From assembly GCF_004337705.1 (NCBI RefSeq), contig NZ_SKBU01000006.1, positions 1 through 64,000 of the forward strand: a stretch of 64,000 nucleotides of DNA, given 5' to 3'. The position numbers were made by a program, and so were the translations under genes. The stretch is from Rubrobacter taiwanensis. GTDB taxonomy: Bacteria; Actinomycetota; Rubrobacteria; Rubrobacterales; Rubrobacteraceae. Shown piece by piece: positions 1 through 8,619 of this stretch. The first letter of the stretch is position 1; the number at the start of each line of letters is the position of its first letter. The notes under the pieces were generated by a model. The model saw only the letters and a program-made list of their open reading frames with translations. It did not search any database and was not told the DNA's origin.

Positions 1-70
1 ATGGCGTCGTCAGCATCAGGCCGTAGCCAGGCGTTGCCATTACAAGCGCAGAGGCGTGCTGCTGGCATGA

Positions 71-1327
71 ATTACAACTGTAGTATTAGGGCTGGGCTTC
101 GAGCAGTACCTGGAGGTAGTTGCGGTGCGGGTGGCGGTGCTGCACGCTGCGGCCGGGACGCTCGTTCCGCTGTTCATGGTGTGCATGCTGACCGGGTTCT
201 TCGGGCGCAACCGCAGCTTCGGCGAGGGGCTCGGGGTTTGGAAGTTCGCGTTGTTCGCCGCCTTCGCGATGACCATCCCGTACGTTACGGTGGCCGCGCT
301 TCTGGGGCCCGAGTTCCCCTCGCTCCTGGGCGGCCTGATCGGGCTGATCATAGTGGTGTTCGCCGCTCAGCGCGGCTTTCTCGTCCCGCGCGAACCGTGG
401 GACTTCGGGCCGCGCTCTGAGTGGGAAGAGGACTGGATGGGCAACGTGGACCCCGAGGAGGAGCTGGCCATCGACCGGCCCAACATGGGGCTCCTGCGGG
501 CCTGGACGCCCTACCTGCTGGTGGCGCTCATCCTGGTCCTGACCCGTGTGCCGCAGCTCCCGCTGCAGGAGTTCCTCTCCGGCATAGCCATCGAGTGGAA
601 CAACATCTTCGGGACCGAGATCTCCGAAGGACTTCAGCCCTTCTACCTGCCGGGCTTCGTGTTTCTGGTGGTCATAGTCTCCACATACTTTATCCACCGC
701 ATGACCCGCCAGCAGATAGCCGCCTCCTGGCGGATAGCCGGGGGCCAGATCCTGGGCGCCGGCATAGCGCTCTTGTTCGCGCTGCCGCTGGTGCGGGTCT
801 TTATCAACTCGGGACCGGAGTTCAACACCACCGGCCTGGAGAGCATGCCGATCACGCTCGCCGAAGGAGCCGCAGCGCTCGCCGGCAACGAGTGGCCGTT
901 CTTCGCGCCCTGGATCGGGGCTCTGGGAGCCTTCATCGCCGGGAGCAACACCGTAAGCAACCTCACCTTCGCCCTCTTCCAGTTCGCCACGGCCGAGCGC
1001 ATAGGAGCCATACCCGAGATAGTAGTGGCCGTGCAGGCCGTCGGCGGGGCAGCGGGGAACATGATCACGGTACACAACGTCGTGGCCGCCTCCGCGACCG
1101 TGGGGCTTCTGGGACGCGAGGGCGCCCTGCTGCGCAAGACGATCATCCCCATGACCTATTACTGCCTGATCTCGGGCTCCCTGGCATACATCTGGGTCAA
1201 CGGCATCGGCCTCAACCTCGGCACGATAGCCTTCCTGCTGCTGGCCGCCGTGCTCGTCGTCGCGGTGCTCGCCATCCGCCGCTCCGCAGCCCGCGCCCCG
1301 GCCCCGGAATCCGAGACCACCCGGTAA
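71..1327 (+). pseudogene. lctP: L-lactate permease (LctP family), 5' part missing
   Basis: The frame reads as the C-terminal part of an LctP/LldP L-lactate permease, a polytopic inner-membrane proton/lactate symporter. Alternating hydrophobic segments run through it, and the late block GGAAGNMITVHNVVAA is characteristic of the family. The family is usually about 550 residues; only about 419 codons are open here. An in-frame TGA lies at 68-70 and the sequence before it does not resemble the permease, so roughly the first 200 residues are absent. A GTG at 125 could start a truncated product, but no good ribosome site precedes it. The gene is either broken by a rearrangement at about position 70 or the window begins at a misjoin. 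Family assignment is secure; the state of the gene is inferred. Confidence 0.75.
73..82. promoter_or_regulatory. TACAACTGTA palindrome (BlaI/CopY-type operator shape)
   Basis: TACAACTGTA matches the TACANNTGTA core recognised by BlaI/MecI/CopY repressors and lies within a longer imperfect dyad (ATTACAACTGTAGTA). It sits exactly where the permease frame becomes unrecognisable and just upstream of a minus-strand ATG at 68 that opens a short frame running off the left edge. No regulator of this family is in the window, so function is a guess from the motif alone. Confidence 0.25.
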
Positions 1328-1338
1328 GTCGACCTCGA

Positions 1339-1362
1339 CGGAGCCCCCGGCCGGGGGCTCCG
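1339..1362. terminator. Hairpin between convergent genes
   Basis: A perfect 24-nt inverted repeat (CGGAGCCCCCGG and its complement) directly follows the permease stop and abuts the stop of the minus-strand gene. There is no U tract, as is common in very GC-rich genomes. It could serve both converging transcripts. Confidence 0.65.
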
Positions 1363-1686
1363 TCAGCTCTCCCCGTTGAGATCCAGGGCCGCCAGCTCCC
1401 GCCAGTAGTCGTCCTCCCGGAGCGCCGCCGCCCGCGCCCAGCGGCCGCACTCCTCGTGACACGGCGGATGTACCGCCCGCCCCCTCACCGAAAGCTCCGC
1501 CAGCTCCCGGAAGACCTCCCCGTAATCCGCTCCGCACCGGCAGGGCTCCGCAGAACCGGTGAAGACCCGCCGCTCCCCGCAATCGCACTCGATCACAACG
1601 CTCCCCGGACGCCACCGGTAGACCGTCCCGTGAGGCACCCTGTACACCTCATAGCGCCCCTCGATGCGTTCCAGAATCCGCACCAT
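1363..1686 (-). CDS. Conserved hypothetical protein with Cys pairs
   Basis: A 107-residue protein of unknown function. It contains two CxC pairs (IECDC near residue 35 and PCRCG near residue 51) followed by PCHEECG near residue 75, a spacing suggestive of zinc binding in a small ribbon. No signal peptide or membrane segment is visible. The ATG is preceded by a strong ribosome site (AAGGAGG about 6 nt upstream), which makes the gene credible despite the lack of a recognisable family. It stands alone, convergent with the permease remnant. Confidence 0.7.
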   Translation of the reverse strand: MVRILERIEGRYEVYRVPHGTVYRWRPGSVVIECDCGERRVFTGSAEPCRCGADYGEVFRELAELSVRGRAVHPPCHEECGRWARAAALREDDYWRELAALDLNGES

Positions 1687-1879
1687 CCCCCGACCTCCTT
1701 CCCCGCAACAAAAGTCGCAAACCCCCGGGGACTACAGGATAACTCTGACGGGCGCGGGAGTCCATGCCGCCGGCGCTCTGCCGGGTTTTCTTAAAGATTC
1801 TTAAACCGGGGAGAGGGGTGTGTTCGCTCCCGGCTACCGGGCGGCGCCGGGGGTGGGCGTGTGTTAGTTTTATGAGGCT

Positions 1880-3349
1880 ATGGATAACGTCAGAGTTAGG
1901 TATGCTCCGAGTCCCACGGGGCGGTTGCACGTCGGAGGGGTGCGCACGGCGCTCTTCAACTGGTTGTTCGCCCGCAAGCACGGAGGGGTCTTCGTACTGC
2001 GCATAGAGGACACGGACCTGGAGCGCTCGACCGAGGAGTCGGTGGAGCAGCTCAAGAGCTCTCTGCGCTGGATCGGCCTGGAGTGGGACGAGGGGCCGGA
2101 GGTCGGCGGGCCGCACGCCCCCTACCGCCAGACCGAGCGGCTGGATTTGTACCGGGAGGCCGCGCGGAGGCTAGTGGACTCCGGCGCGGCCTACTACGAC
2201 TTCGCAACTCCGGAGGAGCTTGCGGCCTTCCGCGAGCGGGAACGGGCCGCGAAGCGGCAGCCGGTCTACCGCGGTGGGGAGTACCGGGAGATGCCACCGG
2301 AGGAGGCGCGCGAGCGGGTGGAGGCCGGCGAGCCCTACACGGTCCGCTTCAGGACCCCGCGCGGGGGAGAGACGGTGTTCGAGGACATGATCCGGGGCCC
2401 GGTCAGGTTCGACAACGCCAGCATCGAGGACTTCGTGCTCATGAAGTCCTCCGGCACGCCGACCTACAACTTCGCGGCCGCGGTGGACGACGCGGAGATG
2501 GAGATCTCGCACGTCATCCGGGGCGACGACCACATCTCGAACACTCCGCGCCAGATCCTCATCTACGAGGCTCTGGGGTATGAGCTTCCGGCGTTCGCCC
2601 ACGTACCGCAGGTGCTCGGGCCGGACAGGAAGAAGCTCTCCAAGCGCCACGGAGCCGCGAGCGTCGAGGAGTTCGCCGCGCAGGGCTATCTGCCGGAGGC
2701 GCTCTTCAACTACCTGGCGCTGCTCGGGGCCGGGTACGCGGCGGATGAGGAGATCTTCACCCCCGAGGAGCTTGCCGCTCGTTTCCGCATCGAGAAGGTC
2801 AGCGGCAACCCGGCGGTCTTCGACCTGCAGAAGCTCACGGCCATAAACCAGGTCTACATCCGCAAGAAGAGCCCGGAGGAGCTGGCCATGATCGCCGCTC
2901 CCATGCTGGTCGAGTCCGGGGTGGCGAGCCGGGACGAGATAGAGGGCGGCATGCCGCGCCTCACGAAGATCATGGCGCTGATGCGGGAGCGCATCAGCCG
3001 CCTCACCGAGATCCCAGCCGCCATCGGCTACTTCTACGGCGGCGCGCTGGAGTACGACCCGCAGGAGTTCGAGAAGCAGTTCGGCAAGGAGTTCGTGCGC
3101 GAGGCCTTCCCCGAGCTGGTCGAGCGGCTCAAGCAGCTGCCGGAGTGGACGGAGGAGTCCACCGAGCGGTGCATCCGGGGTCTGGCCGCCGAGAAGGAGA
3201 AGGGCGCGCGGCATCTGATCCACCCCACCCGCTTCGCGACCACCGGGCGCACGGTGAGCGCCGGGCTCTTCGAGACGCTGGAGCTCCTGGGCCGGGAGCG
3301 CTGCATCGAGCGCCTGGAGCGGGCCGTCGAGAGGATGCGGCGGCTCTGA
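1880..3349 (+). CDS. gltX: Glutamate--tRNA ligase
   Basis: Class I aminoacyl-tRNA synthetase charging tRNA-Glu in the cytoplasm; 489 residues, the usual bacterial length. The HIGH-type nucleotide motif appears as APSPTGRLHVGG (residues 8-19) and the KMSKS-type loop as DRKKLSKRHG (about residue 250), followed by a helical anticodon-binding C-terminal domain. The ATG at 1880 gives the canonical N-terminus; GAGG lies only a few bases upstream and TAGTTT (1865-1870) could be a -10, so a very short leader is likely. A tRNA-Glu gene lies 1.1 kb downstream on the same strand. Confidence 0.97.
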   Translation: MDNVRVRYAPSPTGRLHVGGVRTALFNWLFARKHGGVFVLRIEDTDLERSTEESVEQLKSSLRWIGLEWDEGPEVGGPHAPYRQTERLDLYREAARRLVDSGAAYYDFATPEELAAFRERERAAKRQPVYRGGEYREMPPEEARERVEAGEPYTVRFRTPRGGETVFEDMIRGPVRFDNASIEDFVLMKSSGTPTYNFAAAVDDAEMEISHVIRGDDHISNTPRQILIYEALGYELPAFAHVPQVLGPDRKKLSKRHGAASVEEFAAQGYLPEALFNYLALLGAGYAADEEIFTPEELAARFRIEKVSGNPAVFDLQKLTAINQVYIRKKSPEELAMIAAPMLVESGVASRDEIEGGMPRLTKIMALMRERISRLTEIPAAIGYFYGGALEYDPQEFEKQFGKEFVREAFPELVERLKQLPEWTEESTERCIRGLAAEKEKGARHLIHPTRFATTGRTVSAGLFETLELLGRERCIERLERAVERMRRL

Positions 3350-3436
3350 TCTGCGTGCCGTGGCACATCCGGACGGGTAAGAAGCGGGTATGCACACCGG
3401 GACGAGAGGGCGGATACATAAGCGGGAGGGTGTGGT

Positions 3437-4387
3437 GTGAACCGGATCCCCGGGCTGAGACTCTTGAGAAGGGCGGAACGCAGGGGCAACGAGATCGGGG
3501 TGCCGATGACCCGGGGCCTCGGGATCGTGGACCTGCTGAAGCAGTCTTTCCGGCAGGCGGGCCGGGACCACCTCGACGCGTTCGCCGGGAACCTCACGTA
3601 CAAGGGGCTCTTCGCCATATTCCCGTTCCTGGTCTTCCTGCTCTCGCTGCTCGGGCTCTTCGGAGCCGCCGGCCTGGTGGAGACGCTGCTGGAGCAGGCC
3701 CGGACCGCGATGCCGCAGGAGGCCGTGGTCCTGATCGAGGACCAGATCCTGGGGCTGGTCGAGGCCCGGGCAACCGGGGCCTTCACGGTGGGTGCGATCG
3801 TCGCGATCCTCGCCGCCCTCTGGGGCGTCTCGGGTGCCTTCCGGGCCATAATGGAGGCGATGAACGTCATGTACGGAGTCGAGGAGGGACGCCCGCTCTG
3901 GAAGAGGTATCTGATCTCGATCCTCCTCTCGCTCGGCGTCACCGCCCTGCTGCTCGCCGCGCTCGTGCTGGTGGTCTTCGGGCCTTCGATCGGCGGCGCG
4001 GTAGCGGACCTCGCCGGGCTCGGAGCCGTCTTCCAGTGGGTGTGGAACATCCTGCAGTGGCCGGTGCTGGCCGCCTTCGTCCTCTTCTCCTTCGCGCTCA
4101 TCTACTACTTCGCACCCGACGCGGAGCAGAGCTTCCGCTGGATCAGCCCCGGCTCGGTCTTCGCCTTCACGCTGTGGCTGGTGTTCTCGCTGCTCTTCTC
4201 GTTCTACGTCAACAACTTCGCCACCTACAACGCAACCTACGGAGCGCTGGCCGGCGTCGCGATCCTCATGCTCTACATCTACTACTCCGCCTACATCCTG
4301 CTGTTCGGGGCCGAGATGAACCAGGTCATAGAGGAGCACATCCCCGGGGGTAAGGACCCGGGCGAGAAGGCGCCCGATACGGGATAG
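3437..4387 (+). CDS. YihY/BrkB-family integral membrane protein
   Basis: A 316-residue polytopic protein of the YihY/UPF0761 (BrkB) family, historically mis-called ribonuclease BN. Six hydrophobic segments are spaced over residues 50-300. Family-typical stretches include AGNLTYKGLFAIFPFLVFLL near residue 50 and ATYNATYGALAGVAILML near residue 265. The molecular role of the family is unsettled. The GTG start at 3437 is preceded by GGGAGGG at 3424-3430. It follows gltX by 87 bp and may share its transcript. Confidence 0.9.
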   Translation: MNRIPGLRLLRRAERRGNEIGVPMTRGLGIVDLLKQSFRQAGRDHLDAFAGNLTYKGLFAIFPFLVFLLSLLGLFGAAGLVETLLEQARTAMPQEAVVLIEDQILGLVEARATGAFTVGAIVAILAALWGVSGAFRAIMEAMNVMYGVEEGRPLWKRYLISILLSLGVTALLLAALVLVVFGPSIGGAVADLAGLGAVFQWVWNILQWPVLAAFVLFSFALIYYFAPDAEQSFRWISPGSVFAFTLWLVFSLLFSFYVNNFATYNATYGALAGVAILMLYIYYSAYILLFGAEMNQVIEEHIPGGKDPGEKAPDTG

Positions 4388-4402
4388 CAGCCGCCGCGCA
4401 CT

Positions 4403-4431
4403 TTGACGGAGCAGGAGTTATACGCTAAACT
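4403..4431 (+). promoter_or_regulatory. Sigma-70-type promoter of tRNA-Glu
   Basis: TTGACG (4403-4408) and TAAACT (4426-4431) are separated by exactly 17 nt and end 13 nt before the mature tRNA. This is the cleanest two-box promoter in the window. Confidence 0.75.
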
Positions 4432-4444
4432 ATGCTCCCGACTC

Positions 4445-4517
4445 GGCCCCATCGTCTAGCGGCCTAGGACATCGCCCTCTCACGGCGAAAACCGGGGTTC
4501 GAATCCCCGTGGGGTCA
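4445..4517 (+). tRNA. tRNA-Glu (CTC anticodon)
   Basis: 73 nt that fold as a complete cloverleaf. The acceptor stem pairs GGCCCCA (4445-4451) with TGGGGTC (4510-4516), with discriminator A at 4517. The five-base-pair anticodon stem (4472-4476/4484-4488) encloses a seven-base loop with CTC at 4479-4481, which reads GAG. The T arm carries GGTTCGAATCC. CCA is not encoded, so the 3' end needs CCA-adding enzyme. It lies immediately upstream of a strong hairpin. Confidence 0.96.
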
Positions 4518-4523
4518 CCGCAG

Positions 4524-4548
4524 GAGAGCCCGCCCCCGGCGGGCTCTC
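4524..4548 (+). terminator. Hairpin terminator after tRNA-Glu
   Basis: GAGAGCCCGCC (4524-4534) pairs perfectly with GGCGGGCTCTC (4538-4548) around a 3-nt loop. It ends before the promoter of the next gene. Confidence 0.8.
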
Positions 4549-4554
4549 TCCGTC

Positions 4555-4560
4555 TATCAT
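4555..4560 (+). promoter_or_regulatory. -10 element TATCAT for the glycosylase gene
   Basis: TATCAT followed by seven bases and then ATG at 4568. The same hexamer-N7-start geometry recurs at several other genes in the window and suggests a leaderless mRNA. Confidence 0.5.
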
Positions 4561-4567
4561 GCCGGGC

Positions 4568-5236
4568 ATGCCGGACAACCTCGCAGACCTGAGGCGGGAG
4601 ATCACGGCCTGCCGCCACTGCCCGCGGCTGGTGGAGTGGCGCGAGCGCACCGCCCGCGAGAAGCGGGCCGCCTACAGGAACGAGACCTACTGGGGACGCC
4701 CCGTCCCCGGCTTCGGAGATCCGGCAGCCCGGGTGCTGCTGCTCGGTCTGGCCCCCGGAGCTCACGGAGCGAACCGCACCGGCCGCCCGTTCACCGGCGA
4801 CGGCACCGGGTTCCTCTTCGACGCCCTGTACCGGGCCGGCCTGGCCGACCGGCGGGAGTCCCGCCGTGCCGGCGACGGTTTGCAACTGTACGGGCTCTGG
4901 ATCTCGAACGCCGTCCGCTGCGCGCCGCCGCAGAACCGCCCCACCCCCTCCGAGCGCGACGCCTGCCTGCCCTACCTCGGACGGGAGATCGCGCTGCTGC
5001 GCAACCTGCGGGTCGCGGTCTGCCTGGGAGCGTTCGCCTGGGGGGCAGCGCTGCGCACCTTCGGAGTGCGCCCGAAGCCGAAGTTCGAACACGGAGCGGA
5101 ACACCCCGTACCCGGCCGGGGAATAACGCTCCTCGGCTGCTACCACACCTCCCGGCAGAACACCTTCACCGGAAGGCTCACGCCGGAGATGCTGGACGCC
5201 GTACTGATGCGAGCCCGCAACCTGGGAGGTAGCTGA
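4568..5236 (+). CDS. udgB: Type 5 uracil-DNA glycosylase (UdgB)
   Basis: Removes uracil and related deaminated bases from DNA. Residues GLAPGAHGANRTGRPFTGD carry the family 5 water-coordination loop, which lacks the polar residue used by other UDG families, and CYHTSRQNTFTGRLT holds the C-terminal DNA-contact motif; both match actinobacterial UdgB. N-terminal Cys residues (ACRHCP) and later Cys (VRCAPP, VCLG) are the expected 4Fe-4S ligands. Start: ATG 4568 is favoured over ATG 4559 because TATCAT at 4555-4560 fits a leaderless promoter seven bases upstream; using 4559 adds three residues. A second, type 4 enzyme is encoded at 29308. Confidence 0.88.
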   Translation: MPDNLADLRREITACRHCPRLVEWRERTAREKRAAYRNETYWGRPVPGFGDPAARVLLLGLAPGAHGANRTGRPFTGDGTGFLFDALYRAGLADRRESRRAGDGLQLYGLWISNAVRCAPPQNRPTPSERDACLPYLGREIALLRNLRVAVCLGAFAWGAALRTFGVRPKPKFEHGAEHPVPGRGITLLGCYHTSRQNTFTGRLTPEMLDAVLMRARNLGGS

Positions 5237-5243
5237 GAAAGTT

Positions 5244-5277
5244 GAAGAGGCCGGGGTGAGAACACCCCGGCCTCTTC
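5244..5277. terminator. Bidirectional terminator hairpin
   Basis: A perfect 15-bp stem (5244-5258 with 5263-5277) and 4-nt loop between two convergent genes. The A/T-containing outer stem gives a short U tract in both directions. Confidence 0.85.
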
Positions 5278-5293
5278 GAGATCCGGCCCTTCT

Positions 5294-6409
5294 CTACCGC
5301 GAGACCACCTTGCGGGCCAGGAGACCGCCGGCCATCAGCAGAACGCCTCCGGCCAGCGCGAGCCACGGAGCACCGCCCGTGTCCGGCAGCAGGGCGAACC
5401 CCTCGGTCCCGGCGATGCCGGTGTTCTCCACACCGCCGGCGGCGGCCGCGCCGTTTGCATGAGCGTCGCCGTGAACGATCCCGTCACCGGCACCCGCCGC
5501 ACCGGCCACGGTGACGTTCTCGATCAGCTGCAGGCAGTACTGCACCTGCGCCTGGGTGAGCTCCTGCAAGGAACCCTCAACCCCGACCTGATACTGAGCG
5601 GCGCTCTGGTCGCCGAAGACGGCGATGCACTGCTGCAGGTTCAGGGTCGCAGCCCCGGCACCAGCCCCGTCACCCGGAATGCCGTCGTCCACGCCGTCAC
5701 CGGGCGGCGCAACGCCGTCCGCCGGAGCACCCTCGTTTATGTTGTTGATGATCTGGTAGCAGTACTGGACGATCGTCGCGTCGTACTGTATCCCGGTGTT
5801 GTTGATTATCGCGAGGCACTGACCGGCGGTTATGTCACCGATGGAGATGTCGCCGGTGTCGCCGCCGATCTGACCATCGCCCGGCCCCGGAACGCCGTTG
5901 TCGTCGTCGGGAGGCGCAACACCGTCATCGGGGCACTCGGGGACCACGATCTGCTCGGTAGAAGTCAGCAGGCTGGCCTCGAGATCTATCCCCACCCCCG
6001 GCGGCAACACCGCTTCCAACGCACCGATGAGCGCCTCGGCATTGACCACAGAAGTGGTGACCGTGTAGGTCCCGGGCGGCAGACAATCGGTCTCACCCGG
6101 TGAATAAGTGCCAACGAGGTTGCCCTCGGCGTCGGTGACCTCGAACTGGATGACCGCCACCTCCGCAAGAACGTTCAGAATCTCCTGAGGAATCTCAACC
6201 CCGATGCCGAGACTGGCCCCAAGAACCGCATCGAAGCTGACGTTCCGGCAAGTCCCCTCAGCGTCACACTCCTCAGAGACGGTTATGTCCGTCGTCAGCG
6301 TGATGACCAGGTCCGTAAGCTCCTGAGCCTGAGCCTGCTTGGCCGTAGCCCCAACCGACAGCGAAAACGCCGTCACCAAAGCCAGAGCAACCAGAAATAA
6401 CTGTCTCAA
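5294..6409 (-). CDS. LPDTG-anchored secreted surface protein
   Basis: A 371-residue exported protein of unknown function. A signal peptide covers residues 1-28 (ending AKQAQAQ). The C-terminus has a complete sortase sorting signal: LPDTGG, a hydrophobic segment, and the basic tail RKVVSR. The mature part is acidic, rich in Gly, Asp and Pro, with two related segments that each carry paired cysteines and a QC(L/I)xIxxN-like pattern (AGQCLAIINNTGIQ and LQQCIAVFGDQSAAQ, each followed by VQYC), so disulfide-bonded repeats are likely. The start is TTG at 6409 behind GGGAGAGG. No sortase gene is in the window. Confidence 0.8.
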   Translation of the reverse strand: MRQLFLVALALVTAFSLSVGATAKQAQAQELTDLVITLTTDITVSEECDAEGTCRNVSFDAVLGASLGIGVEIPQEILNVLAEVAVIQFEVTDAEGNLVGTYSPGETDCLPPGTYTVTTSVVNAEALIGALEAVLPPGVGIDLEASLLTSTEQIVVPECPDDGVAPPDDDNGVPGPGDGQIGGDTGDISIGDITAGQCLAIINNTGIQYDATIVQYCYQIINNINEGAPADGVAPPGDGVDDGIPGDGAGAGAATLNLQQCIAVFGDQSAAQYQVGVEGSLQELTQAQVQYCLQLIENVTVAGAAGAGDGIVHGDAHANGAAAAGGVENTGIAGTEGFALLPDTGGAPWLALAGGVLLMAGGLLARKVVSR

Positions 6410-6656
6410 CCGTTACCTCTCCCTTCCTTCCCCGCCGCATAACGGAGGGGAGAATGGCATCGCAACTCCTCAAATACATGAATGCCAAAGATCCCTAACC
6501 TCAGCTCATATATACCCCTCCCTTATTTAGCCTGAGTACTTTAATGTAAGTATTTCACGCCAGGTATTCAGACGCAAGTGTTTATCAGTAGATGAGCTAA
6601 AAATTTTTTGCGAGGGTGTAGAAAAGTTAAGGTATTTGCGGAGCGCCGGGTGCGGG
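6410..6656 (-). promoter_or_regulatory. AT-rich promoter region of the LPDTG protein gene
   Basis: About 250 bp with no convincing gene, markedly more AT-rich than its surroundings. On the minus strand, TATATA near 6510 is the best -10 candidate. A TGGCAT...ATGCCA stem near 6454-6487 could form in the leader. No known riboswitch consensus was recognised. Confidence 0.4.
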
Positions 6657-7220
6657 TCAGAGGAGAAGCAGGAGGGCTGCCGCACCTCCGAGGGAGGCGC
6701 CTGCTACGGTTTGGGCGGGGGTATGGGCGCCGGCTGCCACCCGGGCCCACAGGACGGGCGGCAGCAGCAGCGTGAAGAGGAGGCCGTACGGGAGGAGCAG
6801 TCCTCCGGCCACGGCGGCGTGGCCTGCGACCGCGGAGTGAGCGCTGATCTTCCAGCGCAGGGTCAGCGCTGCGGCGAGGATGCTGGCGAGTCCCATAGAG
6901 AGGGTGGTCCTGAAGAGTTCGGAGGGAGCGTCCAGCAGGGCGAGGAAGGCGAGCAGGGTGGCGAAGCATCCGAGCAGCACCAGGGCGGGCAGTGGTCTCT
7001 CGGTTCGTTCGGAGAGCCAGAAGTCTCCGGCGTGCCTTCGGCGGCGCAGGAGGAGCACGCAGAGGGCTACGGTCCCTGCGGCCAGCAGCTCCGCGGCCGT
7101 GTAGAGGGCGGCATCCGGTGCGGGACTGCCGTGGAAAGCCACGCCTGCGTAGAGTGCCGTGAAGACGGTGAAGGGGTTCAGGGCATTGGTTACGGCGCGG
7201 GCGGGAGGCGAGCTCTTCAT
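6657..7220 (-). CDS. PAP2-like membrane phosphatase (divergent)
   Basis: A 187-residue polytopic protein with about six hydrophobic segments. KISAHSAVAGHAA (residues 123-135) corresponds to the second PAP2 signature (PSGH-like) and ARVAAGAHTPAQTVAG (residues 156-171) to the third (SRxxxxxHxxxD-like), with the final acidic residue replaced. The first motif is weak. Members act on lipid phosphates or pyrophosphates at the membrane; the substrate cannot be told here and loss of the last Asp may alter activity. It is divergent from the gene at 7241. Confidence 0.65.
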   Translation of the reverse strand: MKSSPPARAVTNALNPFTVFTALYAGVAFHGSPAPDAALYTAAELLAAGTVALCVLLLRRRRHAGDFWLSERTERPLPALVLLGCFATLLAFLALLDAPSELFRTTLSMGLASILAAALTLRWKISAHSAVAGHAAVAGGLLLPYGLLFTLLLPPVLWARVAAGAHTPAQTVAGASLGGAAALLLLL

Positions 7221-7227
7221 AGGGAGT

Positions 7228-7233
7228 TAAAAT
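7228..7233 (+). promoter_or_regulatory. -10 element TAAAAT
   Basis: TAAAAT with exactly seven bases before the GTG at 7241. The overlapping TAGATT on the other strand (7231-7236) may serve the divergent PAP2 gene, making a compact bidirectional promoter. Confidence 0.5.
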
Positions 7234-7240
7234 CTAGCAC

Positions 7241-8062
7241 GTGCTCTCACCGGGAACCAGTGGAGCGGACGGGAGGCTGGAGCTCTGGCACGAGTTGGAC
7301 CGGCTCTCGGTCCGGGCGCGGGGTGGCGGCTTCAGGGTGTACGCCGCCGGGCTCGCTGCGGCGTGTGTCTCAGGCTCGGGAGTGCTCACCTCCGGGTACT
7401 TCTTCGGGACCGCCTGGGCCGGTTCGTGGGCCGCTGCGATACCGGTGGGTGTGGGGCTCGTGGCGGGAGCGGCTGTATATGCGGCCGAGCGCCTCCGGAC
7501 CACCCGGCGGGTCGGCTCCCTCAGGCGGGCGCTCGCGGCCGCGGGGGACGACCCCGACCGCCCCACCGCTTCGGGGCTGGGGATGTACTACGATCCGCAG
7601 CTCATCCTGCTCCGCTCGGAGTACGAGCTCGTCCGGGAGCGCGGCGCCCGGTCTGCGGCCCGCTTCTTCGAGGACACCTTCGGGTTCACACCGGAGGACG
7701 GTTTTGAGACCGGTCCGCTGAACGTGACGCCGGAGAGTGAGGCGCTGCGCGGCCTCCGCCGCCGCTGGGAGGGCCGGCTGGCGCTCCGGCGCGAGATAGC
7801 CGGGCAGCCCGCCGTGAGCTTCCGCCGGGCTGTGGACTACCAGCTCTATCCCAAGGAGATGACCGTTCCGGCCGAGCTGGCGGTACGTCAGGCGTATCTG
7901 GAGATCTCGCGCAGGATGCTCAGGGCGCGCTACGGGAACGACCGGGAGCGCTGGGAGGAGATCCTGTCCGGAGATCTCTACCGCCGGGCGGTGCGTGATC
8001 TACGCGAGCTGGAGGAGATCACCCGTGAGCCCAGCCGGCCAGCACCAGGTAGAAGAACATGA
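7241..8062 (+). CDS. Hypothetical membrane protein, two TM segments
   Basis: 273 residues, family not recognised. Two hydrophobic segments (about residues 32-55 and 62-82) are followed by a charged, largely helical cytoplasmic part rich in Arg and Glu. GTG at 7241 is favoured as the start because TAAAAT stands seven bases before it and no ribosome site is present. Its 3' end overlaps the convergent gene at 8019 by 44 bp. Confidence 0.65.
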   Translation: MLSPGTSGADGRLELWHELDRLSVRARGGGFRVYAAGLAAACVSGSGVLTSGYFFGTAWAGSWAAAIPVGVGLVAGAAVYAAERLRTTRRVGSLRRALAAAGDDPDRPTASGLGMYYDPQLILLRSEYELVRERGARSAARFFEDTFGFTPEDGFETGPLNVTPESEALRGLRRRWEGRLALRREIAGQPAVSFRRAVDYQLYPKEMTVPAELAVRQAYLEISRRMLRARYGNDRERWEEILSGDLYRRAVRDLRELEEITREPSRPAPGRRT

Positions 8063-8609
8063 GTGCCGTGGCGACCGGCACGAAGCCCACCAGCGCCGTT
8101 ATGAGGGCCGTCATCAGCGAGGTACGGTAGACGCCGCGCACGGCCAGCACCATGAGCGCCATCGCGCCGTAGCCGAAGGCCAGCGCGCCCACGCCCGGGA
8201 TGCCGAAGAGGATCATCGGCCCGTAGGCGTGGGCCAGGATACGGTAGACCTGCCGGAAGTCCGTGACGGGTCCGACGAAGGTCCGAATCGAGAGCCAGTA
8301 GCAGGCAGCGGCAGCCGCCACCAGCAACGGCGAGAGCACAACGAACCCGGCCGCCTGGAGCAGCAGTATCCAGAACGTGCCCCGCTCCCCCAGCCCCAGT
8401 GCGGGCCCGAGGATGCTGAGGACGAGCCCGGTGACGGCGGCCACGGCGGTTACGAGCATCACGAAGAGGGCGGGGTCCCGCACCTCTCCTTCGGGCGAGA
8501 AGTTCAGGAAGAACCGGCGGGGCCTTAGGAAGAGCTCCCGCAGCACCGCTGCGGCGCTCTCCAGCGGGCGGCCGCCGTCGAACTCCGGGCTGTGTACCTT
8601 CTCCGGCAT
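8019..8609 (-). CDS. Yip1-family integral membrane protein
   Basis: A 196-residue Yip1-like protein. A short charged N-terminus (MPEKVHSPEFDGG) leads to an amphipathic stretch with LFLRPRRFFLNFSPEGEVRDP, then five hydrophobic segments, a pattern typical of bacterial Yip1 proteins, whose function is unknown. The frame extends further upstream, but ATG 8609 is preferred because a consensus TATAAT lies at 8620-8625 on the minus strand, inside the longer frame. Confidence 0.75.
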   Translation of the reverse strand: MPEKVHSPEFDGGRPLESAAAVLRELFLRPRRFFLNFSPEGEVRDPALFVMLVTAVAAVTGLVLSILGPALGLGERGTFWILLLQAAGFVVLSPLLVAAAAACYWLSIRTFVGPVTDFRQVYRILAHAYGPMILFGIPGVGALAFGYGAMALMVLAVRGVYRTSLMTALITALVGFVPVATALMFFYLVLAGWAHG

Positions 8610-8619
8610 GGAGTACCTG

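Noticed and set aside
2171-4339. Long minus-strand open frame opposite gltX and the BrkB-like gene
   Set aside because: In GC-rich DNA the antisense frame of a real gene stays open; its composition is biased and it has no family resemblance.
6410-6656. Riboswitch (c-di-GMP or c-di-AMP) in the AT-rich leader of the LPDTG protein gene
   Set aside because: A small TGGCAT/ATGCCA stem exists, but none of the conserved core elements of these riboswitches could be found.
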